In this document: positions 22,529-34,553 of the stretch, piece by piece
How the letters are laid out: each line of letters begins with the position of its first letter
Numbering within the stretch: position 1 is the stretch's first letter
Source: Neospora caninum Liverpool
Lineage: Eukaryota > Apicomplexa > Conoidasida > Eucoccidiorida > Sarcocystidae
Direction: 5' to 3'
DNA length: 64,000 bases
Assembly (NCBI RefSeq): GCF_000208865.1
Contig: NC_018395.1
Coordinates: forward strand, 2,449,920 to 2,513,919
The notes under the pieces: generated by a model
What the model was told of the DNA's origin: nothing
Seen by the model: the letters and a program-made list of their open reading frames with translations, nothing else
The model's database searches: none
Position numbers and translations under genes: made by a program

Positions 22529-25500
22529 ATGGAATGCCGCCAATGGGGAATGAACACCCTGGAGGCGGACTTGATCGCAGATCTCGAAGGCGAGGATGAC
22601 GAGAAGGATTCGGCAGAAGGATTTGCGGTTCACAACATTGAGAATCAGGAGTCGCAGTTCGGGGAGGCGACGGCGCCCAGCAACCAAGGGTTACTCAGCA
22701 GCATAGGTGACAGACGAGGGTCACGGAGTTCAGTCCCAAGCATCAATGCGGCAAGAGATCGAAATGGAGCTGAAGGGTGTGCCACGAGTTTGCGGGCAGA
22801 CACTCAAAATTCATGTACTAAAAGCAGGGCTGAGACGCATTCTCCTGATCATTTGTTTCTCTTGACACAGACAGGAAGGTCTCAGGTTAAGGCACTGTTA
22901 GCGTCAGCAGATCGAGGAGACCTTCTAGGTGGAACGTTGCAGCTGAATGTCCTATGTCCGCCGACGCCTTCTATTGGAACAGACCACGAGGCTTCAGCGA
23001 GATCCGTCGAACACTGTGGTCATAAAACTACGGGACAGTCACAACAACCGCAAGTGTCCGATCAGGTGGAAACATGGTGTACCGAACCGGAATGCAAGAC
23101 ATCGGCGCCAAGGCGCAGGAATTCGTACTTCTCAGATTATTCTCGTGCGCCTCCTGAAGGTAACGACACTGAGACGCGTGCAGCCTATTCACGTTCCTAT
23201 CAGGCAACGTGGGCGGCGATGTGTGTCCCAGTTAAGCCGAGCTCTCGGATGAGCGACACGGCTTCAGGAGATGGCAAAACGAGGTCGCTACCAGGCTGCT
23301 GGGGAAGCAGCGTACTTTGGGAGGCAACAGAGAGCTCAACAGGCGGTGATGACGAGGCTGGAAATGGGAGTTCGTCGGACGCCGCTGTCCAACTGGACGA
23401 ACCGTTTCTACTTCCCTTACTTTTGAAGTTTTTGGGTGTGTCTATGTATGGACGCTTATGTTGTGTAAGCAAAAGTTTGAAGGAGGCATGCGAAGGACGG
23501 TACCGTAGAGGCGGCAGTGCTGCCCAGCTTCAAGAATCGGAAGAACCGCGGAAAGGAAATCAAATTGGAAGCACGAGAGATGTTAAAAGCGCATTCCCCG
23601 ACGGGACGCCTTGGTCGCTGCTACCTGCGAGTGAAGGAACGCCGAGCGACGAAGGACGGGCTTACCCCGCTTCAATCTCCAGTGCATTTGATGGTGCGTT
23701 TGCATCAGATAATGGAGACTTCTGGCTTAGCTTTCTCAGGGACCACTACCCGGGGTCCTTTAGTGAGGAGCTTGAATTTCTGGAAGGTTCTCGACTGCGC
23801 ACGCCGGGCAAAGAATGCAGTAACAGAGTGGTGAACGCTACACCGACGCTCCAGATGCTTAGCACCCCTGAGGTCGCACGATCGCAGGCCAGCTTCGTGT
23901 CCGGCGATATGGAAGTCAGACGAAAAAGGATAGAGCGGGGTAGTACACGCGCTGAAAATCAGGTGCTAGAAATGCAGGATCGGATCCAAGGCGACGCTCC
24001 ACTGGACGAATTTGGTGCACGGCAGAGGGGCCGCCCTTCCATGGATCATGAGGATTTTGCGACAGGTAGTTTGCAAACGGAGAACGGCCAGCCGGGGCAT
24101 CAGGCGGTCTACGGGGTAGGGGGCAATGCGGAAACAGGGAGAGACTTCAAACGTCGTCGAGTCGATGAACGCTGTCCAAATGAACCGTCCAACAGTGGGT
24201 CTTTCCTAGATTCATCAAACAGTGCCCGAGGGGTGCGGGACGTTGGTAGCGTCGATGCACCAGTGCAGGGCGAGCTGGTGGAGCCACCCTTTTATCGAGC
24301 AACCACGAGACCTATGGCAGGCAACAGTTCCTTGTGTAACTTACTTAGTATAGGACCGTCGGGGGGGACAGGTGGTACGGCTTTGACGTCGCCAGGACTA
24401 CAACGGAACACTGGGCGTAAACAAGGTCAGGAGCCATCCCACTGTGCAAAGGACGAGAGAATGGAGAACTCCAGAGAGGGTGAAGATTCAAGACATGTGA
24501 CTTGTGGGTGGAGAAATATACCACACTCCGGTCGGACATCCCGAAACCCCGGGGACGCTGCCGCAGGTTGTCTGACACTGGCTTCACGTGGAAGGCCTGA
24601 GGGGGCTTCGATTTGCAGTAGCGAAGACGCAGCGACTACCGCTGGGCCGAGTTCATCGACTTGGCTGAGCAAGGACGATGAAGGCATGCAGAGAAGCGCC
24701 GGGTCTGCCACGCCGAGCACCGCTTTGCTGAGGGAAGGGACAGCGCACAGAGCAGGACGCGTTTCGGGGTTGGGCGACGATATCGATCCTCTGCTGCTTT
24801 GTGTCTCCGCGCGCTTAAGCTGTATGATTCTGGTGACATCGGCGAAGGTTGCGGAAAAGTGGTAAGATGTGTAAAGTTCCATTTGCTCCTAGAACGGGCA
24901 GGAGAGTACAGGCGCCACCGTGAGAGACCAGGTGATGTGCCGTTTGGTTGAGAACATAATTGGTAATTATTATCCTATGGCAACCGCCGTGAAAACGTAT
25001 TTAGGGAGAGCCGGATAATGTGGGTGCAGACGGCACTGGGACCGTTTTTCAAACCGTTACTAGTTGGAATTTACGACCAAGTGTGTTGTTCGCGCTTTTG
25101 CAGGCGCGAGCTCGGCCTCGTTGCTGGATGGCGCTGGTTTCAGCGCAACGTGCTTCGACGGATGACTCTGTCACAACTGAGGCAGTAGGTCAATTGCTTC
25201 AGGATGCAACGGAGACTAGTGCGAATCCTCGACGGGGCCCGTTGATATTAGTGTGTGCATGTAGTCTCTTACAAATGTACTCAAGCTGCCGTCCAAATAC
25301 GTGTGCGTGTACTCGTAAGATCTGGGTCCTTTCGACAGTGTCCGAGACAGAGAGAGCGACACGCTGCGAGCCTGTGGTGCGCAGACGCTTTTTGTGCCTT
25401 GGTGGTCACGGCCATTGAGTGTGCGACCGGTAAACAAATGCCGATGCTAGCAGGAGGCGTCAAGGTGTGCCGTTGGATTTACCTAGGAAAGACGGCGTGC

Positions 25501-27653
25501 CGAGATCACGGCGTTTGCGTTTTTTACACACTCCTGCGGACCTCACATGTTTTTGTGGGCCACTGCTAGGTGGGTAGTAAAGGCAAAGCGGGCATCTTGT
25601 AGCGCGTCCGCGTCGGCACGCCGGGTTCCGTCTGGAGTTGCGTACCCGTCCGAGGACGCCATCGACCTGCCGGAAGGGGTGGCGAGAAGCAGTAAGTCAG
25701 CCAGTCAGCAGGTTCTGCTATCGGCGTGCCCGGTAGGAGCGGTTCTCGAATTTGTGTCATTCTCCCAGTCTTCCTCGATTCAGGGTTCGCGTGCTGCGTG
25801 ACGATTTGCGCAGGCGACCACATCGCATGGAAAATGACGACAGTGAACTGGGAGCTCTTCTATGAGTCAGTGCAAACTGAAATGGGCTACCGTGCTCGAA
25901 TGCTCGCAGAAAAGCTCTTTCATTTACACCAGGTTAGCGCATGCGCTTGCGGCGGACGTTGCGCAGCAAGTGGCAATGTTGACAGCTCCGCACTTGCTTT
26001 GAAGACGGTCCTAGGAGAAACAACAACAACTGAGCCTCATAAGGCCGGTGCAGTGATCCTGCTTTGGTCTTTGCAGTAACTCGCGTTGACCAGAGTCTCC
26101 AGTTTTTCGACTTATCTGGCCGCCCGGTGTATTCCTTGGCTGTAATTCCTTTTTGCAGAGACATGTCGATGCAGTCGGACAAATCGTCGAGGATCGATTT
26201 GATTTGGAGCAGCAGCTATTATGCCTCCCCGTGTTCTGTGGGGACTCGAGGGGGACTGACAATGCAGGACCCTTGTCGTCGTTCGGCACGCCGCAGTCGA
26301 GTAAAGCGGCATCCGACGAAATGCCAGGGAACCTTACACTTGTCCCCCGATGGAAGAGATGTGTGCCGCAGCTGCGGAGGCTTTCTGACGGAGCTTTTGC
26401 TGTAAGGCTTTCGAAGTCGTAGCGCGGTGGCACGCGTTTCGATGCGTAGGTGCAAAGCGATCGCAAAGGCGACGACGTTCTCCGGTTGAGGAGGCATGCG
26501 GCAGCGAACGGTACGAATGTGCGACGTGTGGCTTGGCGGCTTGTGCGTCTGCAGCTTCTTAGAGCATTGAACGAAGCCTGGGACGAGTACGAAGAGTGGG
26601 CAGAGATGGCGTGCAACGCCTTAGATTGTTTGGACTTTCGGATCACTCAGGAAAGGGAGGCATGTGATCAGCGTTGGCCTCACACCCCGAATCTCGGGGA
26701 CGCCTCTAAGCTGCAGTTCAGGTGAGTTAACTGTTCAACTTTTTCATGCGAGTTCAAGTGACGAGGAGGGTTCGTGGGAACTCGTGTTCAAATACCGAAT
26801 AGATGTCTGTGGCCTATAGGCATGCGGCTGCTCCTGGGTGCGGTGTCAACATATTTGAGCCTTGTCAACAGCGTACCGAACCGCCAGGTACCAGATGCGT
26901 ACAATACTAGGATACACCGCATTTGGACAGCACCATAATGGTGTCAGCATGTACTGATGCGGATCACTAGGCGGGAGGGGGGGGGGGCTGCGGTCGAGAC
27001 ACAATCCAGACGGCAGTTAAAACTCGCCACAGCGTTAGAGCAGCGCGTCCCGTCTTACTACAGGTTCACGAATGTGTAAGCGGTCTTGTACCTTTTGTTT
27101 GTGGATGCTAGGAACTTCTGCGTTCTCGATTCCCGTTTGATGCCCTGCATTACCGCGAGTGTCTATGCTCTAATTCACGAGCTCGAATACCAACTCAACC
27201 GGCCTTTAGTCAACGTTTCAAGTAATCCACCAGCTTGTTCCTCGGCAGAAGGCCGTCATTCCTGGCACGACGCGCCAGCAGCGGTCCGTACTTCAGGGAA
27301 ACAACGCTTGCCTGGAGCGCGGGAGGTACATGCGGCCATTGAACGCGGGAGGAGGTGAGCTATAAGCACTACATCCCCTAGCATGAATGAGTTCGACCGC
27401 CATGCTATGCCAGCAGTACATCCGCGACTAGGTCTTGTTGGTGAAGTAATTGATTCCTTCGGTCCGGTTGGGCTTTCTTTTTCTCAGGGTTATGGAGCTG
27501 TTTGAAGCTTTCCTGCAGCGACTCGAGGAGCTGGACGTCGCCGATGATGGGTTGTCTTCACGGTTGACTCGGGAAGAGTTCCGCCTGTTTTTGTTGACAC
27601 CCGTGAAACAAACATATAGTCGCTTGTCTCCTGCCTCATGGAAGTGTTCGTGA
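22529..27653 (+). CDS. F-box protein, eight exons
   Basis: F-box proteins bring substrates to SCF ubiquitin ligases by binding Skp1. Exons 22529-24861, 25104-25184, 25570-25691, 25814-25932, 26159-26401, 26450-26721, 27112-27354 and 27488-27653 join in phase throughout, giving 1,192 residues. The F-box lies about 290 residues in: LPLLLKFLGVSMYGRLCCVS followed by KSLKEAC, with the usual leucine-rich start and the V-S-K-x-L/W ending. Shortly after comes FWLSFLRDHYPGSF, which may extend the module. The rest of exon 1 is disordered, acidic at the N-terminus and Ser/Gly-rich later. Exons 2-8 encode a folded, mostly helical region (WRELGLVAGWRWFQRNVLRR, NWELFYESVQTEMGYRARML, RRVMELFEAFLQRLEELDV) that I cannot assign, probably the substrate-binding part. 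The ATG at 22529 is the first in frame. No signal peptide or membrane helix, so cytosolic or nuclear. Convergent with AK6. Confidence 0.85.
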
Positions 27654-28030
27654 AAGAGCACGGGTACTGTGTTGTCCGTCGTTGAGGCCGGCTGATGTGA
27701 CAGGTTTCTGGCAGGCAGTAGACACTTCCAAGTAACGAATTCTTGTCAACGCAGCACCGGGCTTATAGCAGATGCTCTGCAGCTGTACAGATCCACCGAA
27801 CCTTTTCATCTTTATAGTTTTCTCGAACAAAACAGAGTACGGCCACTCTGGGAGGCAACACGCTTCTTGAGTCGCACGAGGATTGAAAAGAAGGCACTTG
27901 CCATATGACAGACGCGTGGAACGCAGCTGACCTGTACTGCTGGACACTCGACACACACACAATTCCCGATCAAACAAGCACAACAGAACCAACTAGGGGA
28001 ACTGGACACAGCTGCCAAGCATAGTCTTCT
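27654..28030. other. Convergent 3' region between F-box gene and AK6
   Basis: About 0.4 kb between two stop codons on opposite strands. It should hold both 3' untranslated regions. No exon or element is recognised. Confidence 0.6.
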
Positions 28031-28543
28031 CTATGCCGGGGACCACAGTTTCACGGAAGTCGTGACCGTGGAAACATTGTCAGTAAGGTCGCTGAAATTA
28101 TTGCTTTGTAGTTCTTTCACTTTGTCCTCACCAAAGGCCTCGATAGCTTCGTCAAGCAACACTCTGAAGATTTCGCACTCCACGTTTTCCCGGATTTTAT
28201 CCTCCTTATAATGGCGCTTCTCAAGGCGGTCGTAAAGGACGGCAGTATCGGCTCGCAGGACGTACACGAAGTCAAACCACTCATCTGGCATGAAGTCGCA
28301 CGAGTGGAAGTCAACAATTTTATTACCATCACAGACAATATCCTCGAGCTTATTCACCACCAAGTCCTCATCAAAAATGCTACAGTTTTTTTCGTCATCC
28401 CATTCAGTGAACAATCGCTCGTCCTTAATAAGCTGCCCCACATTCACGTGTTCCATCCCCGTCTCCTGGGCAAGTTGGCGACAGAACGTTGTTTTGCCCA
28501 CGCCTGGGGTTCCCGTCACGAGAATATTCGGACGGTTTCGCAT
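28031..28543 (-). CDS. AK6: Adenylate kinase isoenzyme 6 / Fap7 (AK6, hCINAP), single exon
   Basis: AK6 is a nuclear adenylate kinase and ATPase. It moves phosphate between ATP and AMP and acts with Rps14 in late 18S rRNA maturation of the small ribosomal subunit. The 170-residue intronless frame matches the whole family (172 in human). The Walker A loop GTPGVGKT lies at residues 11-18, followed by the NMP-binding part ending HVNVGQLIKDE. The characteristic IVDFHSCDFMPDEWFD follows (human IVDYHGCDFFPERWFH) with the conserved Asp and His of the AK6 Walker B-like motif. FVYVLRADTAVLYDRLEKR precedes the lid, and NVECEIFRVL follows. The ATG at 28543 is directly upstream of RNRPNILVTG, as expected. 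DCAF13 further right acts in the same SSU pathway. Divergent from the secreted gene at 28824 with about 280 bases between starts. Confidence 0.97.
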   Translation of the reverse strand: MRNRPNILVTGTPGVGKTTFCRQLAQETGMEHVNVGQLIKDERLFTEWDDEKNCSIFDEDLVVNKLEDIVCDGNKIVDFHSCDFMPDEWFDFVYVLRADTAVLYDRLEKRHYKEDKIRENVECEIFRVLLDEAIEAFGEDKVKELQSNNFSDLTDNVSTVTTSVKLWSPA

Positions 28544-28823
28544 GCTGCCGAAGTATGAACGGAACTGCGATGTCGCAACGAGAACGCGGTTCCATGAAGT
28601 GTCGCAAATTTTGACTGAAGAAATGGCACACGAGAGCCTTTTCGAATCTCTTGGACTTCTGAAGTCGGACTGGAAGAGTGCTTGGTGGTTTGCGACTTCG
28701 CGATGACTGTGTCTCTACACCCGGGACCCAGAAGGTTTTAGCAGGGGATCCGAAACCCCTGTTCCCCTTCTTGATGCCGCAACGGTTGGTTCGTCTCAGT
28801 GCTTTTTACTGGCAACGAAAATC

Positions 28824-30263
28824 ATGGCGCGATGCGTCATTTCGACACTGTTTATAACTGCCTTGCCTCTGACGGGTGGTCTCAATGTGGATAACAAGGA
28901 CAACTTTACGACTCTTGTCCCAGACTTCCGAAACCTACGGGAGAGCGATGTCACCGTCGCTCGCGGGTTTTGGGAAACAACGAAAGAAGCTGAGAAGGCG
29001 AGAAAGGTAACACGTCCTATATTAGCTCCTTGATGACAATTAAGGACGGACATTGCTATAGGACTTTATGTCTGCATTCGCTGAGTCTCAAAAAGTATTC
29101 GATGAAGTTCTTCAAGTCCCGCGGCGTCCGCGAGGGAGCCGTTTCAGCCAGGTCGAACACACTGCACAGGCGACGGGTAGGACCCCGGTGGATGACCAAG
29201 AACTAAGGCAAGCGGTTTACAGGGGATTGCCGCTTAATGATACTGTCTATTTGACCACACCCCCAGCCGAGGAATGTACATAACACAACCGTTCAGAAAA
29301 AACCCGATGAAGTTCCGGATTTATGTAAGTGATCAGTTCCGGACTCCTCGGCCGTGATGTTCCAGCTTTGCATTATCGAAGGACGGTGAACACGAGGAAG
29401 CGATGCTGGAGGAAGCAAAACTAGCGGCACAAAAAGTGGGTTGTCTAGCGTGGTTTGCTGTTCAGGTATAGGTAGAGCCAATGTGTCTTAGGTGCAGGTA
29501 GCACGCATGGCCGAGGCCATTTCGGTGAGCACACCTCCATGGAAAGGCCAACGAATATTGCTGTCATACATGGCCTCCAGAACGAAATAACCGAAATGGG
29601 GCGGCAAACGATAGAAGAGCAAAGTGCGTTTAGTAGCAGCATTACATTTGTCACACAGAAAACCTTATTCTTGGTGGTTCAGAGGACAAAACTTTACTCA
29701 GTGAGATTTCTAACCTCAATGTAAGACGTGCTTTCGTGATAAATCTGGTTGCTTCCCGAAACTGCTGCGGTCAGACAAGGCTGAAGTCCCGGGAGTTTGC
29801 CAGTCGCAAACTTTACGACCCGCCCACCAGAGCATTTGGAGTAGCATTAAGTGTTCGAAAGGAGTCCAAGGGTGCAGCAGGCGGTCTGGACTGCACTCCT
29901 CGAATGCAATTTCGACAAACGAAGAACGGTAGGTGTCCGTGCCGAAGCATACAGCGGAAAACCACCCATTAGCGTGTCAGGGCCCATTGGCGAGGACGAG
30001 TTAGCGTCAACGGAACACAAAACCGACAACGATACAAAGCAGGTCGAAAAAGCGGGAAGCTCCTCCGATGGCCAGAACTCTGGGTCGTCGCTTAAAGTAC
30101 GGCGGAGTCAGCAACCATGTAGTTGGTCTGAGATCACTGTCTTTCCTCTTAGGTCGTGAATGTCTTCACCAAAACAGGCTCGGATCTTCCTGCTGCGGGA
30201 CCTCATAGCGGTATGCCGTCTATACCCAACGGTTTCTACGGCCGAACTAAGGTGTCCTTCTAA
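28824..30263 (+). CDS. Secreted coiled-coil protein of unknown function, nine small exons
   Basis: Exon 1 (28824-29006) starts MARCVISTLFITALPLTGG, a signal peptide. My best model adds 29062-29176, 29272-29324, 29382-29435, 29498-29524, 29581-29700, 29775-29928, 29981-30096 and 30153-30263. It is in phase throughout and gives 310 residues ending YGRTKVSF. Introns are only 52-95 bases, far shorter than in neighbouring genes. Exons 4-6 together make a helical, probably coiled-coil segment (EEAMLEEAKLAAQK, VARMAEAIS, NEITEMGRQTIEEQ). Exons 7-8 are basic, then acidic and Ser-rich. No second membrane helix is seen, so a soluble secreted or dense-granule-like protein is likely. The least certain junctions are exon 2/3 (an acceptor at 29267 is an alternative) and the start of exon 4 (29366 is possible). 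A shorter reading that stops at 29283 also exists. No family recognised. Confidence 0.65.
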
Positions 30264-31148
30264 TACTTCTATGTCTACTGCACACCTTGCGGGAGGCTGC
30301 GTGCTGTACGTAAATGCTCCGGGCGCCATGCGAATTGTGACTCTCAGAGGGGACACCTTTTCTGCCCAATAACATCCCCTTGCTTCGGCCGCACGACGCA
30401 CCGCCGAAACCACAACGTGTTGCGCACCAAACGTTGAGCTCACAGTGGTATGGGAGAAGTGACCCCACAAACAATAATTGAATCAAGCTCCAAAAGAATA
30501 CTGGTGCCATGCGGCATATTCTTACAAGCGTAGCGATGCCATGGACGCACCGATAGCATGTCTCCGTCATTCTGATCAGACAGCAATGTTCACCAACAGC
30601 GACCGCTGATCATTGCTCCCGTTACGGTTATCGTTTTTACGGTTACCTTTCAATACGATAGAACACACAACAAAGCTGAGTTAGGTATCACGCATTTGAT
30701 CGCCACGCCAAACTGACCCGGTCGCCCTACGTCACAGCCGGGTGCGAACGAAATGAACTGCGAGGACACCTGTTTTCCAGCGTCAACCACCAGCTTTAGT
30801 GTGCACGTGTTGTAGAAATTACGCCACCATTTCAACCGAGTGCTCAGATGTACCGGTGGTATCCCTGCCGGAGCGTGAGCCCTTTACACGGGCACCGTTT
30901 CCTACCATAGGTGGGGTAACCGAAATGGCCACCTGCCAGTGAGCTGCCAAGATCGTAATTTCGTACGCGTTTGACTCTAGGGATGCTGTTACATCGGAAT
31001 GCCTCGGAATGTGACGGACGTTGCAGGTGGATCGGAACGTTGCAAAGGTTTGGGGTGACAGAATTCAGAAGTTTCTCAAGCATGTCTATTTAGAGAAAAA
31101 ATACATGTAAACGTGATTCGGCCGCGTACAGTGAAGCAGCTACACTGC
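30264..31148. other. Convergent 3' region, no gene recognised
   Basis: This 0.9 kb lies between the stop codons of the secreted coiled-coil gene (+) and DCAF13 (-). Only short frames antisense to neighbouring exons are present. It presumably holds both 3' untranslated regions. Confidence 0.55.
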
Positions 31149-33221
31149 TCATTCGACCTCGTTGTACACAGCCTTCTTTTTGACAGATACAAACGGAACA
31201 GCTCCGGGTTTCGAGTGCTTGCGGCGGTTCTCTTCCTGAAGACAAATTCCATCAACACGGTATGCGCAAATTGGCTATGATACGTGGAGACAGTCTAGCA
31301 GAGAGACTACACAATAACGACCGGGCGAGCTACAGTAGTAACAGATTGGCACAAACCATCTGTACGAATAAGACGGAACAGATGTGCGGTCCGCGCAGTA
31401 CCTCGCGCATATGATTTGAAGAGCTTTGGTACAGCACAGTAGGCGAATGTACGTTGGATACAGGTTTCGACCGTCCGGTGAGTGCCGCTCCCTGTCGCTT
31501 ACTCTTCGTCGCCGTGCGTCGGCCATCTCCCGTTTCTTCTCTTGGGTCTTCTTGATGAGCCTTGGGACGTGGTGGTGTCTGCACATCGAGCGCAGGTCTG
31601 CCCACGATTCCATAAATGGCGAGAGTGTTGTGCTGACGTCACTCAAATCCAAAATAATAGATGTACCGAGAGGCGAAGAGACGGCCGACACTTGCTAGGG
31701 ATTGTCATATGCCATCGCACCCACGAATCGCAAGTATGGCGCGAGTAGCACCGGTGAGGAACTGCTAGTCAAGGTTGATAATGAACACGTCACACCTTCA
31801 AGCAAAACTAATCCAGCATGCAGGCAAGCAGCATACCTCGCGATGCGCTTGATTTCCTTTAAATGAGAAAACTTCTCCGTCAGAGTCTTGCGGTACGCAA
31901 TTGCTTGCCGTTCTCGATGCGTCCGCGGACCAAGCTGCGCAGCAGCCTCCGCCTTCCAGACCCGAACGCACATGTCCGCCGACCCAGAAATGACGAATCG
32001 AGAATCTGTAGAGTATCTACAGGATAGGACGCTGTACGCAAAAGCATGGCGCGCATCGCACACGCCGCACGAAGTCGCACTGCAAAACCCCTGCGTTGCT
32101 GGACAGGGCAAAGAACCACAATAACGAGACTGCTACACCGTGAAAGAGCTAACCAAACTCCGGCTGTCAATGCAAAAGACTGCACCGAACCGGCTGGAAA
32201 GAACCTGACTTGTGTCCCAGCGGTGAAGTCACTAAAACAGGGCCCGACTGAACGGCAGCGGCTACGATGAGAGGGGGACACTGCAGTGCACAGAACCAGA
32301 AGAGAGGCTGTCGGCGACCAGCCACGAAGGTCCCCGGATGTACTACATCCCCCAACTGTAAATGTACGGAGATGTGAAGTGACGCCGAGGTCAAGTTACC
32401 TTTGCATGCGCCGAGTGTGGTATACATCACGACTGCGGCTTTCGTCGACCTTGAAAATTCTCAGCGTGCCGTCGAAGGAAGCGGCAACGAATTCTTGGCC
32501 AGTGGGAGAATAGTCCACGTCCAGGCTGCGGCAGCAGCACAAACGCAAAGACAGGAGGACAGATACATGAAGCATGTACACAGGGAGAGACACGCGTGGA
32601 AACGCATGCCGATCAGCGCGACTGCGGACGTAAAAAACCCGCAAAAAGATGGGTGACACGATGCAGAGCTAATGCTTGATAGCGGACGGAGACTGATGGG
32701 TGGCACACGCAGCGGTGTAAAGCACAACGGACGGACCGAAGCTTCGGGCTCTTCCAACGCCATGTTCGCGCTTCCAGGTGGACGCATTGCACTGTAATGT
32801 ACGCTTACACAGCATTAACGAAGTCACGGTGGATCATCAACGGCGCCGAGAGTTTCCGCATATCGAAGGTATAGAGATTTTGATCTTCGCTCGCCGCGGT
32901 GAATTTTGGAGGGTTCATGGGGTTCCAGCATATGGCGTTGCTTCGCATCTGAGACCGACAGATAACAAGACACCACCGCCGAACGACGCATTTCAACGCC
33001 AAGTGCTGACATGCCGGCATTTCGAGATGGACTGGCAGGGCGATGTTCGATGCTACCATGGGACCGGTTCGAGGAGACGCTATCGCGACCGAAGGGCCGT
33101 ACATCGATTACAGAAACGCAGGAGAACAGGAGAAGATAAAAGCTGAAGCGAAGCACCCGAAAGACGCAGGCTGCCGTGAGAAGTTGAACTCGTTTTCTCA
33201 TGGGCAACGAGTTTGTGGATC

Positions 33222-33252
<31 letters not shown>

Positions 33253-34513
33253 TGAAGAACGAGATCCATTCACTTCAAGTATTTCGAATACACGCAACGT
33301 GTGAATGCGTGGATATGGAAGGTCGATACGGCGAAACATCGAAAACACGAAACGGTAATCGCTGTTCGAGACCCGCTCCATGGTGCCACCATCCGTTACA
33401 CCATGTGGCACACGTAAAGATGCCCGTAAAAAAGATGCGTACACAGTACATCACTCGATATATGTCAGTACATATAGATTTGCTGCATGGAGTCGCTTCG
33501 ATCGCGCCATCTCCATTCGCTAACGGCGCGGGTCTCCCCTATAATGTGTCGCGAGAGACGGCGCGGCGGTCGGATCTGTCAGAGGTTTCGTTTCGTTTCA
33601 GTTGCCATGGAGAGAAGTACAAGACGGACGACATTACCTTCATCATTACTTTGCGAATCGGAGTGTTTGCGCGGATATCTGACAGTCAGCAATCGAAGCG
33701 CACACGCCCCCAACATGAGATACTGCCACCTGCTCCTACTTAGCGACGGAGGATGAGGGCGTTTGCACTGCGTATGAATGCAACCTGGGATAGTCACAAG
33801 ACCGGAGGAGACCCGAGAGAACTCACAGGATCACGAACTGCAGCAGCAACTTCGCAGAAGCTCCGGAGGACATCTCGCCGTGAGGCGTCTCCACTGCAGC
33901 CACTCTCAAGGGCCCGTGAGGCACAGGAGCCCGAAGAACACCGCAAGGAAGAGGAACGAAACGGTGGAGTCAGTTCGTGCACGAAAAACGGAGAGGCATT
34001 TCCGAAGGCGTCACTCGTTCTCTCTCGCGCTGCAATCGAGGCACTTCTGTGGCAAGGTGTTGAGCCACAGGCGGTCACGTAACCGACTGCAGAAGGGAAT
34101 GGGAGAAAATCAAAGGACATCGATTCGTCCCTGATCAGACGACAGCGACAGGCCCGCGCTCCCGCGAAGGGCAGCATCTTCACCTACCATAGAGACCGAC
34201 TGAGCTGTCGGCGCCGCTTGCCGCAATGAGGCACGTCTGGGAAAACGCACACGCGAAACAACCTGGAAGAGATTCGAACACACTTCACGGGTCGAGGCAC
34301 TTTGCCGGCGGATGCTTCACAGCGTATGTAAGGTTCCCCATTCGTGCGCCGCCTTGCCCCCCGCTTTCTCTAGATACAAACGGATGTACGTTTACAAACA
34401 GCACAATGCGTATATCCTCAAATGGCCGAATGCACCGGCTCCCGCAAGCGCGCTCGATGGTTCGGCGACCACCTGTCGCTCGTAACCCTTAAGTTCGCGC
34501 GAGCCTGCATGCG

Positions 34514-34553
<40 letters not shown>

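Noticed and set aside
29062..29283. Two-exon version of the secreted gene ending at 29283
   Set aside because: It is possible, but the exons from 29272 to 30263 join in phase with consistent short introns and read as coding, so the longer model is preferred.
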